Part shown: in pieces, positions 46,529 through 59,030 of the stretch
How positions within the stretch are numbered: position 1 is the first letter of the stretch
Layout of the letters: each line of letters opens with the position of its first letter
Notes under the pieces: model-generated
What the model saw: the letters and a program-made list of their open reading frames with translations, nothing else
Told to the model about the DNA's origin: nothing
Databases searched by the model: none
Translations under genes and position numbers: made by a program
Source: Flammula alnicola
Lineage: Eukaryota > Basidiomycota > Agaricomycetes > Agaricales > Strophariaceae
Assembly: GCA_015499995.1 (NCBI GenBank)
Contig: JADNRV010000072.1
Span: 62,001-126,000, forward strand
Length of the DNA stretch: 64,000 bases
Reading direction: 5' to 3'

Positions 46529-49500
46529 TCAAAACCGATTTCTTCCCTGCTGCTCTACCTCCACACTATCCTCCATTTCAAGAACTTCGAGATCCGTCAA
46601 CACACCCCTTCCTACTGATGCTGACTCCCAACTACCATACTCGATCTGTACCGCCTGCGGCATGGTCCCATTTCTCGGTGGGATCATAATGGGTTGCAAG
46701 TACAAGCTACCCCTAGTATGCGCAATGTGTACCGGCGCAGGCGTCACCCTACTTGGCGCCTTGCCAACGCTCTTTATCCGCGAAAGCTGTGGCTGCATAG
46801 CAGACGACGAAAACGAAGACGGCATCTTCTGCCCAAGCCTGCGTGCATCGTCGTCCGATACATCCGGATTTTTCAGCCAGGGTATAGCCAGAGCATCCAT
46901 GCTTTTGCCGCGGTCGTGCAGGTTTTGCAGCGAGTTGTCTCGTGGCCGATCTTGATCTTGCATTGGTTCTAGTGATTCGACTATGGGCGTTACAGGTATT
47001 TCAGGACTACCCCTCGCGACTGCCACGTTGGCGCTAGTGTCTACCCACTCGGCAATCCTCGAGAGCTTCTCGTCGGTCTTGGACATCTTGCGCGCAGTTA
47101 TCGGCGTCTGGACTGGTACTTGAGGTTGAGGCATTGGCTGACTAGGCCTGAACTGTCTGGACTTTCCGGTATCCAACGCCGTTCCGAGATCAAGGAAGGG
47201 GTCCGCCTGAGTATCAACTACGCTTTCTCGCAGGCGTGAAATTTCTGACAATCCTGTGGAAGGTGCCTCGTCGACGTCAACAGGTATGCCAGACTTGAGT
47301 GACTTTTGAACAGGAATAGTTGCCGTATTGACGTTAAGCGCTTGGCGCAGAGGGGTGCCCACTGGTACGTAAGTCGGCGTTTTTGAAAGCTGGTAGATGT
47401 TCGAATCCGCGTCATCGTCATCATTGAATGGATCGATGGGTTTCTGCGAGTATCGCTGCTTGGGCTTTCCGCGCGAAGATGTTGACATCCTACTATAGCC
47501 GCCTGGTGTTACAGGAACTTTCCCAGCTCGAATGGGAGACGACTCGGCATTAAGACTACTGCCATACCAAATATCGCCTTCTACGGCCGCATTATTCGGC
47601 AGACGTTGAGTGGCTCTGTTCTTGAAAAGGAGCTCCGAAGGAGACCCCAATACTTGAGGCATGGCGGCACCCGAAAGATGTTGCGCGCTCGTTCTGCTAT
47701 CCTCTTCCCATACGGACCTCTCGGCAATGGGCGTCTCAGCGATTGTTCGCTCCACCGCAGCGCGATTGTCGTTATCGATGAAATGCATTTGAGAAAGACC
47801 TGGAGGTCCTGGGAACTGGCTCCAGAGTTCACGGACGACCTGTATCGTGTCAGGGACGCTCTTGACGCTTGCCATCGATTTGACTCTCGATCCATCGGTA
47901 TCTTGTCTCTGCACCTGCGGAGGAGATGAGTTCTGGTATGTAGGTTCAGGGAAAGCTACAGCTGTCGTGTTTAGTGTGGTGGTGGTGGTGGCGTACCCGG
48001 AAGGTGCTTGGTACACCTGGGCCATGGCGGCCATTTGAGTCAGTTTACGTGCGTCTACGATCTCATATGGACCACTGAGCGAAGGCGATGAGGTTAAGGA
48101 GTCGCGATAGGTGTCAGAACCAGGCTGCCCGGGATAGAAGGGGGGCTTAGGCGGTTGGAATTCGGTGCCCTTCTCCTTGTACTCGAATTCGGACCCGTAT
48201 TCTGACCGATAGGGAGTCTGGTTTCTGTACGCCTCGATCCACTCGCTCTGCGGCCTGCTCGCGACGCTTTCCACAATAACCGCAGGACTTGGCAGGTTGA
48301 GCGTGGAAAAGCGCATATGCAGAATTGGGGCGCCTTCTCTGTAATACACCGTAACCCGCTGTTTGATTTGCTTCTCCTTGATACTGGCGAAGTCTCGCAT
48401 GCCAGGTAGGCCAGACTGAATGGTGAGTTGCGACTGGCGTTGCGTCCAAGTAAGATAATGCGGGCGGTTGGTTAGAGATGAATCTTTGAATTTAGAATCA
48501 AAGTTTGCAGGTGCACGGGGGGCAGCGTGGAATGCTGTTGCGGTCGGCGAGAGTGGACGGAAGGTGCTGGAGCGAGGGTTGGAGATAAATTGGAGGAGAC
48601 GAGAGGCCCTCTGGTTGCCACGGCTATTAGTTTTGCTTAGTGTGAGCTCCCTTTGGACGGCATTGAAGTCTTCGACCGCATCGACGCTGGATTCGATGTG
48701 AGACTGATGTGAGGAACTTAGAAAGTTGAACACGCACCCCTTCACAAGGCCTTGACACAAGCAAGCCCTCGCCAACATCCGCATAATCCTCCTTGTGAAA
48801 GCAATTCCAAACCCTCCGCCTGCAAACCCCACCACTGACTCCAACGCGCCAAGCTTTGCAGCTGCACATAGCCATCCGGTTCCGTTGACAAAATGTGCCT
48901 TGTCAGAACCTTCATTTTCGATACGTCGCTGGTGTAACAACGCACGGCAGAGCCGAAAGAATGCAAAACAAAAGACAGCGGCTTGAAAGACCACAAGTAA
49001 AGTCAGAGTTACATTGGTAAAGAAGGCCCAAAGTGTCTCTTCGCGGTTGCTGGTAAAGCCGATAGCAATCATAGTTTGAGTGCTTGCGGGATTATCAGGT
49101 GGCGGAATGTTGCCTGAGATCGGAGGGGCGCGTCAATAGTCACTGAGAGAGAGTAGATAAAAAAACTTACGAATCGTTACACCGACGAATGAAGCGATTT
49201 CGTTAAAAGTGATGATGGCGGGGACAAAGAGGATGAGAGAGAGTTTGGCAACATTCTTGAGACGATTGGGCAGCGTTTCGACAAGCTCGTTGCTTGTAAG
49301 GATAAAGTAGAAGAAAGTGTATAAGAAGATGGGGAGAAAGGAGGCGACACCTGCATGAAAAAGAGAACTGTGAATAGTGAGAACACACGGTATAAATTAA
49401 CACACCTATTCCCAAGTCGAAAGCTCGAAATACGGAGAGGTTGTCCCGCACGCCGGGCAAAATATTAGATAGAAGCCCGATCACTGAAAGTGCCAGGTAA

Positions 49501-49745
49501 ATCCATCCTTCCGCTGTGAGTAATAGGTGTCTCCTGCGTGACGAAACAAGTTTATATCAACAAGGGTCAATGAGGCTGAGAATGAGGTAATGGACCACGC
49601 ACCTTCCGCCTTTCCAGTTTACAAAAATTAAAGAAGTAGAGAAGATGACTTCCAGTGCCGTCGGAATGATCAATAAAATGTTTTGTAATTGTGTCAATGA
49701 AGCGCAGCGCAGGATGGAAGCCGATGATAGACAAATAGATCCCAT
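46529..49745 (-). CDS. Large polytopic membrane protein with long disordered cytosolic tail
   Basis: Four exons on the minus strand: 49745-49603, 49533-49406, 49350-49171, 49113-46529; 3036 nt = 1011 aa, exactly in frame. The first ~280 residues contain about six hydrophobic segments (ILLIIPTALEVIFSTSLIFV, GWIYLALSVIGLLSNILPGV, FLPIFLYTFFYFILTSNELV, LSLILFVPAIITFNEIASFV, FFTNVTLTLLVVFQAAVFCF, VGFAGGGFGIAFTRR). The remaining ~730 residues are Ser/Pro/Gln-rich, apparently disordered, with an acidic DPFNDDDDADS and an Asp/Glu-rich end. The layout resembles uncharacterised basidiomycete membrane proteins; I recognise no enzyme or transporter motif. Its 3' end converges on VPS26, 185 bases away. 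Function unknown. Confidence 0.75.
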
Positions 49746-50909
49746 TTACTGCCCTTTTGCTTTGAGCAGTGCCGTGGGTCGATAGAAGTTATCAATGTGA
49801 ATCAACTCCTACCCAGCAGGGCATCCTCAGAGTATGCCACACGCTTTGTCTCTCTTTCCCGAGGTAGTCCTGGGCGTTGCTGCGGGGAGAACACAATTCT
49901 CTTGAAGACCAAAGAGCCGGGCGCGAAAGAATAAAAGAATGGACTGCAGACTGGCTGCTGCAAGCGATCGACCCGCGCCTGCCCCGTGAAATGAAAAATG
50001 AGAAGAAAATGAAGAGAAAACGGAGAGAGATGAAGATAAAAAAAACAGCAGCGCTCGGAATGAGCGGTTGCCAGTCCTGTTTAACCACGGTGCAACGGGA
50101 CCATCATCACCTTTTCGGGTCGGTTGCTATAGGAGAGCAAATGTTCTGGTATCCACATGTCATGATTCAGGCGGGAATAAAGCCTTGCACAACAGCACAA
50201 CGTGAGTATCGTTTCCTCTGTGATTGAATCACAGATCCGGTAGATATCAGATAGAACCTTTGCGTTCAAGTCCTTCAGGAAAAACTGACAGCGTAGTAAG
50301 TGTAAGTCGCCACATTGAACTGAATGGTGAATCTACAAATGCTTGTACAAGGTCTGCTGCTCGCGAGTCCCGCACTGTGGGTATTTTCAAAGCCGCCCAT
50401 TACAGCCAGATTCAAACGATAGGCCATCACAAAAAGATGCTTGGTGGGCGGAGCTGAAATTCCATGATCCGAAATGGTCGCCGGTGTTTGGGCGACTGCT
50501 TGGAGAGATTATGTAATTTTATGTGTGCCCTGTCGGGGATTGAATTTTTGGGTCCGCTACGTAGATGTTTCTTTTCTGATGGCCTATCGTTTTGAATTTG
50601 GCTGTAAATTCATTCTTATTGAAAGTTAGGAGTCTGACGAGTAAAGTTGTTGGAGGTTCAAGTTGACGTTAACTTGGTTAAGGTTGAATTCCCTTGTCGT
50701 GTGAGGAATATTGCACCCGAAATTATGTAAGCAGAGCATTAATCTTTGGTCCTGATTGGGTCCTGAAAAGTTAAATTTCTCTTTAGCGCTTTCAAGCCTC
50801 AGGCCTCAGGCCTCAACGACGACGCCGAGACGACAGCGATCTCACGACTATACAAGAAAGACTTGTGCAGAACCGTAGAAGGGATCTGTGAAGTTTATCT
50901 ACCTCAACC
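49746..50909. other. Divergent intergenic region
   Basis: About 1.2 kb between the membrane protein (-) and SOF1 (+). The plus-strand frame at 49877-50227 is Lys/Arg-rich through simple A/G composition and lacks an ATG near its start. A short tandem CTCAGGC repeat (three copies) lies at 50798-50815. No gene recognised. Confidence 0.45.
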
Positions 50910-52796
50910 ATGGTGGTGAGTCGCCCAAAACTCATGAACTCAATGAAGGAAGACCTGAGGGAAATTCACAGAAAATATCAGTTCTGCAGCATGCACCGTC
51001 TGAGCATCTCCCTGCACGACCAGGGGACCCGACGCCCACATCACGAAACCTAAATCCTCTAATGCATCCATTTGCTCGAGCACGAGAGCGTACGCGCGCC
51101 TTGAATGCAGCAAAGATGGACAGAATGTTTGCCAAACCATTCGTCGCCAGCCTCGAAGGCCACATTGATGCAGTAGAAGTTTTATGCCGTCGGCCCGGGT
51201 CCCTTACCGGTGTAGCAAGTGGAAGCTGGGATGGAGGTGTGTACGTTGCTTGTATGGGTTTGACGAGATCTTCCAACTAAGTTGATGGATTTTTGAATCA
51301 CTAGGAATCATCGTGCACAACCTCTCGACGCGGAAAGAGATCATGAAAATTCCGCAGGCTCATAAGGGGAAAGTTTCTGGGCTGTGTTTCTCACCAGATG
51401 GAGGGGAAAGGTTACTGAGTTGTGGGGTAGATCGTAATGTCAAACTCTGGGCAGTTGGTGGCGACGGCGCGGCCTCGGACATTGTAAGTCATCATCGTTA
51501 ACGACAACATCATTCAATTTGTTCCCTTAAGGAGGCAGCTATCACGATTGCTGTTCTTGTGCTAAATATCAATCTTGTTCTTTTACAGGCATTAAATGTC
51601 TTTCCTGGAAAGGCAGCATTCAAGTATGAATTAATAGGTCTTCTTCAACTCTACTCGTGTTGACTAATCCTCTTTTTCCCTTCTTTCTCCCCTCAGCTCA
51701 ATTGATCATCACCGCACAGATCCCCTCTTCGCCACGGCATCAAACACAGTACAACTATGGGACGAAACCAAGTACGTTTCGGTACTCGGACATCCGAAAC
51801 CAGTGCTGACTTTCTCGTAGGAGTGCGCCTGTCTCAATCTAACTTTCCCAACTTCAACAGAGACGATAACTTGCGTTCGATTCAACATGAGCGAATCATC
51901 CGTGCTAGCTAGCATAGGTTCAGACCGAACATTTACACTCTATGATATACGGACAGGAAAGGCTGAACGGAGAGTGGTTATGCAGGTCTGTTCATCTGGT
52001 CATTATGCCCCATTTCCAAACATTAAATCTTATCTGGACTTTGTTAGATGCAAAGTAACGCCCTGTCCTGGTCGCCGACTTTCCCGACAACCATCCTTCT
52101 TGCGTCAGAAGATCACAATCTATATACGTTTGACATCCGACATCTCGACAGCCCAACGCAGATCTACAAAGCCCACGTTGCTGCCGTTATGTCGTGTGAC
52201 TGGAGTCCAACAGGGCAGGAGTTCGTCAGTGGTGGGTGGGATAGGACAGTGAGAATATGGCAGGAGGGAAAGGGACGTCAGCCGGAGGTGTATCACACAA
52301 AACGGATGCAAAGGTACGCTGTGCCTCTTTTCTGCACGGTTTCCGGGATATTTATGGCATTATTTCTTTAAAGAGTGACGTCGTCAATATTCTCTGCAGA
52401 CGCCAGGTTCGTTCTTTCGGGCTCAGATGACGGTAACGTGCGGATATGGAAGGCGAAAGCATCCGACAAACTGGGTGTCATCACTGCACGGGAGCGGGCC
52501 GCGATGGAGTACAGAGAGAGTCTCAAAGAGAGGTGGAGGGTCGATCAAGAGATCGACAGGGTTGCTCGGTCAGTTTATCTTTTCCCATCTGATGACGATT
52601 TGCATGAGTTAACGTGTACCGTCCATCACGTAGCACACGACACCTACCGAAATCTGTACACCAGACTGCGAAGCTCAAAACTACGATGCTGGAGGCGAGA
52701 CGGGTCAAGGACGAGAGGAGGAGAAAACACACACGGGCAGGGGAAAACAAACCCAAACCAGAGCGGAAGAAAGTGGTCATCGCCGAACAGACATGA
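50910..52796 (+). CDS. SOF1: SOF1/DCAF13 WD40 protein, small-subunit processome (one apparent 1-nt deletion)
   Basis: Nine exons: 50910-50915 (6 nt, ATGGTG), 50972-51236, 51305-51483, 51589-51623, 51697-51771, 51821-51985, 52048-52313, 52374-52568, 52634-52796. The protein begins MVKISVLQHAPSEHLPARPG, then SRNLNPLMHPFARARERTRA and LNAAKMDRMFAKPFVASLEG, the diagnostic Sof1 N-terminus. WD40 repeats follow (SGSWDGG, VDRNVKLW, SDRTFTLYDIR, EDHNLYTFDIRHLD, GGWDRTVRIW, SGSDDGNVRIWKAKASDKLG), and the Sof1 C-terminal block RTRHLPKSVHQ with a basic tail. Sof1 acts in U3 snoRNP-dependent 18S rRNA maturation and is usually essential. In exon 6 GTCTCAATCTAACTTTC reads into a stop at 51839. One additional A (SNLTFPTSTETITCVRF) restores the conserved frame, so the exon total is one short of a multiple of three. 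Confidence 0.93.
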
Positions 52797-53311
52797 TTTA
52801 TTCTGGTATTATTGGTCTCACAGATGGGTGGTTGTGGGTGGTACCGTTCATCATATCTTCCTTGCTTGATGCTTGATGAACGGGTGATCCTTTCGAAAAT
52901 GATCATCTCTTAGCTTCGTAGGAGATTTTCTGTTTATCATTCAACAGAAACAAAGCGTTGATGATTTGAACAAAATTCGATGAATACCGATGTTATATTG
53001 TTGGTATCGTACACGGTTGGGACCGCCGCAGCAATGCAGTACATAAATATGCAGTCCAAGCTTAGTTGACACCCTCAAAGATAGACATGAGGTCCACCTC
53101 ACACAATACGAATAATCAGGTTTAATATTCCCAATACCAAACAAAGCTGTATATCTCGCCAGTCGAAGGAGAGGTGGCGCCCCTTGCAGAGTTGATATAC
53201 ACTGTTACATTAATCAATGGTATACATTAAGGCCATCGCTTCCCCTACGTCGACCGTCTGACGGTCACAATTTAAAGTAAGTCTTCGTTTTCAAATGCCG
53301 TAAAGTTTAAA
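52797..53311. other. Intergenic
   Basis: 3' flank of SOF1 and downstream of the minus-strand F-box remnant. No gene recognised. Confidence 0.4.
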
Positions 53312-53735
53312 CTACCAAGAAAACGACCAGGTACTATATCCTGGGAGTGGCTCGAAAAGCGAGCCTGCTTGACTACCCCAATTATAGTGTGTTTCCTCTC
53401 TGTACAAGAGGACCAAGTCCGGTTTTAATTCTAGCGTCTCTCCTTGTCTGGATCCGTCGAACCGAGCTGAAACACGCTTGAGGGTTGCTACTTTCGATGC
53501 CGAGTCAGTAGCGCCAATTCGTGAGACGATCAAGGAGTCGAGGAGAGCTTGGTCCGAGGTGGAATTAAGACTATCTGCCTCGAAGACCTTAAGGGCTAGG
53601 ACACAATATTGGGCGAAGAGGAACGAAATAATTCTTCGAGCAGCATTTTGTTACGCATAAAATACCTGTTATCGAGCACCAGTTTCTTGATGGTTTGCGT
53701 CCGAGAAAGCAATGTGAGCATTGCAGCGGAGCGTT
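53312..53735 (-). pseudogene. Decayed C-terminal part of an F-box/LRR protein
   Basis: On the minus strand this reads LLSRTQTIKKLVLDNRYFMR, then NKMLLEELF, a disrupted LCP-LK segment (stop caused by an extra C in CCTAGCCCTTAAGG near 53600), then ALLDSLIVSRIGATDS, KVATLKRVSARFDGSRQGE, LKPDLVLLYREE and LFEPLPGYSTW. It is homologous at nucleotide level to 4000-4537 in the plus-strand remnant near the other end of the window. Upstream sequence (to about 54090) has a long minus-strand frame that may be further eroded F-box text. Confidence 0.7.
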
Positions 53736-55564
53736 TCCGTTGACTTTGAAGTCCGGGGCACCTCTCACTGAATAGATTTACATTCGCGTCGAAGCGTCTT
53801 CTGACGGCATTTCGAAGAGTGGCAAAACGAAACCAACATCCAGGGGTGGAAAAGTCTGAGCATCCTTCGGGCGATTATTTTGGCAGATCTGAGTCCATAC
53901 GCATGTATGGCTGGGAGGATGTTGCATCGACGGCCGTCAGCTGGGCAAAATGAGCAGAGGATTTGCAGAGGCTGAAAGTAGAAGATCCGAGAGCCAGTGG
54001 GGCAGACGGGTTCTGTAAGGTTCTGTAGAAGCATTCTGCCTCCATGTATCATTCTCAAATGAAGATATACCGATATCGTGGCTGTGGCCATGGTGAGAAT
54101 CCGAAGGAGAACATTCTGCCTAGAAGATAATTTAGAGGCATGGGTATTTGTGAAAAGCTTGTCTTAACATACCAACTTCGGGTGTGCGATAAGTTATAAC
54201 CCAACGTCAGATAGTCTCGTCAAGAAGAGATCTCGTCGTCACACTGTAGTGTCGTTCGCGGCGTAACCACCACCAGGGTACTGGATCGCCGACGATTTCT
54301 CCGTGCTGAAATGCGACTGCAGACTAAGTCGAGGTCGAAGTAATTATAAATGCATGTGCGGAGGCCACGCGGGTTCGAATACTTATTCTGACAACGCATG
54401 ATTAAGTGGAGGCCTTGAGCACTTGGAGTGAACTGCGTCGATTTGGCATCATCGTTATCTGTATCTGTATGCATACCTTCCGAGCAGACCGACGACATCC
54501 TGTGTGCGTGTGTGAAGGTCAGATTTGGAGACAGGACATGCGCGACGTTACATACTTAGACGATACGATGTTTCGAAGGTTTGGCTAGGGATTCTCGTTC
54601 TCAGGGGAAATTTCAGGACGCCACATGGATAGAATGAGTGATGAATGAAACAGAAATGAACTTCGTAAGTAGGAATAATATAGATGCGTTGACCAAGCGT
54701 TGACGCTGTGCTTCTCGTTTGTTATCTTGTGAGAAAACAAGTGGGAGGAAGAAACCGGCAAGTCGGGTCAACCGATAATTTTAAATTCAACCTTCCTCTT
54801 ATGGATACTTTCGCCGCTTATTGATAGTCATGACCCTGCACGCTGGCCTCCGAATCCCCCCCTCGTCTCGTGCCCCCCTCATTGTCAAGCCTCTCTCGTA
54901 AGATGCATATGTGTAACGGTCCAGTGTTCAGGATTATGGCGCAGGCCCCACTGGCTCCTTCAGTGTTCTCTTGAGATGTATAATGCATCTTCTGACTGAT
55001 TATAATCGTGTTGAGATAGTGCATAGTCCGGACAGAGGCACCAGGCTCGTCTGAGGGTGGGATCCCCGGAAAGGTCACTTGGAAGAAATATTTTGGGGGT
55101 GATGTTGCAATTTTGCTTATGACGGCAGGGCTGGATTGGGCTTAGGCCTGCCAGGTCAATTGGGTTTCCAGTCCCTGACATATCACCTTCCTCCTCTCCT
55201 CTCTTCTTCCCCGGTTCAATCTGGCGGGGTCCTTGCATCGTGTTCATCGAGCTTGAATTGCCTGGCGTCATATCTCCACGCCCCTGGACTGGACCCACCC
55301 GGACGTGGACTGTTGTTAGCCATCGTTCCACTTTTGAACCTCCTGAGGTCAGGTTGTCATCGCTGTCTTACCGACACTGCGTATGCGTCTTGTCTGGCAC
55401 TTGAGTGAATAAGCCTGAGGCACATAGTGCATTGGTTCGTCTTTCTTTTATCGATAATGTATTAATCTTACCATAAATGTATCTTTCAGGTCGTCCTAAT
55501 TGCTCTCATCTTTGCTTTCTTTTGCCAATAATTCACCTTGCATGAAGCATTAAAAGTAAATACC
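53736..55564. other. No assigned gene
   Basis: Open frames on the minus strand (53765-54091, 54220-54498, 54818-55331) have no recognised domains or supported splicing. A B-box-like GGGTTCGAAT at 54369 was examined for a tRNA and rejected. The last ~150 bases are presumably the promoter of the next gene. Confidence 0.4.
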
Positions 55565-58500
55565 ATGCTGCTCAAACTCATTCCTGCCAGGCAAGAGCCA
55601 ACCATCCACTTCTCGCTCTCCTTCGCCGAGTTGCCTTCGAACCTACCCACACCCACTTCATGGACTGCTCAGCTCGCGCATCTCATGCACGAGGATCTCG
55701 AGGTGCCCGCAACACTGCATTCGCTTGACCGAGCTGCAGGAATCCCGAGTCTGCTAGAAGAAGTAGCCCTCGATGTGGAGATGAAGGAAGTTAGGTGTCG
55801 CTTTGTCGATGGTGCCGTTGAACGATTTACTTTTGGGTTGAATGGGTCGAGAAGTGAAGACAAACTGTTGGAGGCCCTGGATGGAATCGTGAGAGATGTG
55901 AAGGAGAGTACGATGGAGGATGAGCGGGTTATGATGGAGAGGGAGAGGGAGAGACAAAGAGTGAGGAGTGCTTCGGTGTCCGTCGTACCTTCAGCCCCTA
56001 AGCCAACCGGCAAGAGTGGAAAACATAAGAAGCAACGCTCGCTGTTCATGCATATTGTCTCGTGTGTTGGGTAAGTTTCCTTCATGTTCTTTTCTTTTTG
56101 ATTTCTCGTCGCAGCCTTTCATTGGTTGTTCCTACTCGACCAAACGAACTAATAACAATTATATTTCGTCTGTTTTCTTCGAACTTCATCAGTTAGTTTC
56201 GTTTGACAATGCCTTGGCTAACCCGCATCTTCGTATCTCCAGGTCCATCATAAACCTAACCTCACCCTCATCCTCCACTCACCCATCTTTACCCTTCTAT
56301 TCTCGGTCTTCCTCTTCCGGCTCTTCGCCCGCCTACTCTAGCTCAGTATCCTCTTACCCGGCTTCTAGTTCGGCTTCAACATCAAGCTCAAGTTGTACGT
56401 CCTATACACCTTCCACACCCACGCCTGGTGCATCCCCACGGGCACGCGCACTGCGACGTGCTGCTCGCTCATCACTGGTGGATACATTCCGCCGATTCGT
56501 ACTTGGCGAGCTTGTAAGACGGTTCCACACCGGTCCAGATGCCACCACTACCGATAGCAACTACGAGTTCGCGTATAAGTTCCAATATCACCACCAAAGA
56601 GAACGGGGCGGGTTCTGTGTGTGGATATTGCACAGCATGCGACGCCGTGCGCTGGAGAGGATGGAGCAGATCTTGGAGGAGGCTGGGCCGCCTGGCGTTG
56701 AGGATGTGCAGCTCGTTCAGCAGGTTCATGTGCAGGTCTTCCGCCGCGCAAGTGAGGATTCGAATGTGTTTGATGGGCTGCGTCCGACGACGATGGATGT
56801 TCCGCTTTCGTTCTCTGATGAGGAGGATGATGAGCCTATAAATGGAATGCCTGTTGGAGCTAACTCGACCTCGGGCGCGGAAATGGAGACGATAGAAACA
56901 GAGACAGATGGAAGCTCGCTACATGCTAGATCTGGGATGCCGTCAAGGAGGACATCTTCGAGCGACTCGGTGTCTACAGATGGGTCATCGGATTCTAGTT
57001 CGACCAACTCGAGCAGTTATTCAACATTGACCACCTCTACGGCCGCTTCGTCTGTAGAATCAGAATCAGAGCTCAAGGACTCGGAAAGCCCGCCTACGCC
57101 CCCGAAAGATCTTCCGAGCGTCCCTTTCCAGCACCAGCTGCAGCCACAACCGTCCAACGCGATCGCCTTCTCAAAAGCCCCCAACTCTAACCAACCTCAA
57201 GAACCCAGTATACACCACCTCCCACCTTCTGCGAAGTACGAATACACCCAGCTCCTCCAGCTATGCACACGACTGGGTCAGCTGGTCCAGTTCGCTGCGA
57301 GCCAGTCACGCGTCGCCGCCGACGAGGCAAGAAACCGTCTGGAAGTGCTGGCGGTGAGGAGCCGCAGGAGAGCATGGTTGAACAAGGCGTTGAAGGGGCC
57401 TGCTGTCAAGTCTGGCAATAGTGGAACCGGTGGTTCGATGTTTGGCCTGGCGACTCCATTTCGCAGTTCGCCGCTGGCGAGATACGTGTGGACGGCGGAG
57501 GACCTCGTGCGTAAGGCCTCTGCTGCGTCGAAGAGCACATCGTCTTCCTCCTCCTCGTCTCTGATCTGGCCGGACCTCCGCTCTTCGTTTTCCTCTCCTT
57601 CCACGTCGATAGTCGCGCGCCCTTCGTCTCGGCCCCGTTTGCGTCCGAAGATTGACTATGAGGCCGCCCTGGCCGCTGCTGTCGTTGAGCTTGCGGACGC
57701 TGATAATGACAGCGATGCTGAGCTCGACAGCGGCAGCAATATCGGCGAAGGCGACGAGGAACAAGAGAATAAGTTCGTTGAACATGGATGTGAGATGTAC
57801 GAGGAGGCCAAGGGTCCTTCGCGTTCGAGGCGGCATCACCGGAGGAGGATGCAGGACGTCGTGCTATCGTCGTCTCCGTCAGCCGCATCGAGAGCAGCAG
57901 GAAGAAAGCTGTTCCCTGTCAGCGAGGAGATGGAGCACGAAGATGACGAATTTACCTTGGCTCTTGCCGTCCGTGGACGTGGAAGAGGGCGGGGAAAGGG
58001 TGCCATGATGCAGGGCATGGACAGGGCTTGGGAAAGAGAGAGGAGTGGGAGGACGTTCATGGGCTGTGATGAGATCAGAGTCGCAGAGAACGACGATTGT
58101 GATCCTTCTGGTGTTCATCCTGAATTCGACGATGGCGATGCCGACGAGGATGCGGATCTGGATCTGGAGCTTGGCTTTGGGTTCCATTTGGAGGCGCACC
58201 CGCACGAGGACATGGCCAGGCAGAACGGGGTTGCGATCCAGGGCGTGCCATCGTCCTTCGACGTTGACATGGACCACCTGAGCATGGAGATGGAGATGGG
58301 GCTGAACATGGATATGGATATGGAACGCCCGAAAGCACGTCCAAGAGTGCGTACGACAAGCATGATGGGCGCGTTTCTGCGCGGTGCCAAGGGCGTGCAG
58401 AGGAGTTTTGGAGGCGGTTCGAAGCAGCTCCAGAAGGCGCAGGATGGCCCTCGACAACTAGGTGGATTGGCGGCGGATAGTCTTCTGTGCCAGCCTGTCT

Positions 58501-59030
58501 CCATTCCTCAACCTCAACCTCAAGCTCTGTTAAAGACGATCCCTGGACACGCACCCCTGCCGGCAGCTCCTTCACCTCCCGCACACGCGGTTAATCGGAG
58601 AGCCATGGATGTCTCGCGTACGACTGCGCCTTCTATCTACACCAAGGTAGAGATGGATATGGACGTGGATGTGGAGATGAATGTCCAAGTCTGTGTCGGC
58701 GAGTACGGTCCTGGACTGCCTTTGCCCTTATCTCTACCAAAGGGCGTAGCCCCTGCCAACATCAACGTCGGCATGCCTCCCGAGTTTGATATCGTTGATC
58801 AGCCGCAACATGGGCATGCGCAGGAAGAGTTCACGCTTGCCATGGACCTGCCGCGCGGTGGTGCGAGGAGGCGAGAGGTGCAGCATGAGTATCAGCCGAG
58901 GCACTGGTCGAATCGTTGCGATTTTGAGGGCGGTCGACGGCCAAAGTTGGGCGGTATTTTTGGTGATGGTCAGACCCCGCCTGACGGCGTGCAGATCCAT
59001 GGCCAGGGCCAGTCATTACTTCCTTGTTGA
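55565..59030 (+). CDS. 1097-aa Ser/acidic low-complexity protein, function unknown
   Basis: Two exons, 55565-56070 and 56243-59030, joined across a 172-nt GTAAGT...CCAG intron; 3294 nt = 1097 aa, exactly in frame. The N-terminal ~165 residues are the only globular-looking part (MLLKLIPARQEPTIHFSLSF, AQLAHLMHEDLEVPATLHSL, VALDVEMKEVRCRFVDGAVE) ending in an Arg/Glu helix. A poly-Ser stretch and a second ordered stretch follow (DTFRRFVLGELVRRFHTG, CVWILHSMRRRALERMEQIL). The rest is disordered: Ser runs, acidic runs, RGRGRGRGKGAM, and Met-Asp/Glu dipeptide repeats (MEMEMGLNMDMDME; VEMDMDVDVEM). No known domain recognised. The reading frame also stays open through most of the intron, so intron usage needs transcripts. 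Confidence 0.65.

Noticed and set aside
54340..54400. B-box-like GGGTTCGAAT suggesting a tRNA
   Set aside because: The would-be T-stem (GCGGG versus ACTTA) does not pair and no matching acceptor, D-arm or anticodon arm could be found.
57306..57888. Long minus-strand frames within the 1097-aa gene
   Set aside because: Overlap the coding exon of a gene with an exact spliced frame; composition is that of reversed Ser/Glu codons.
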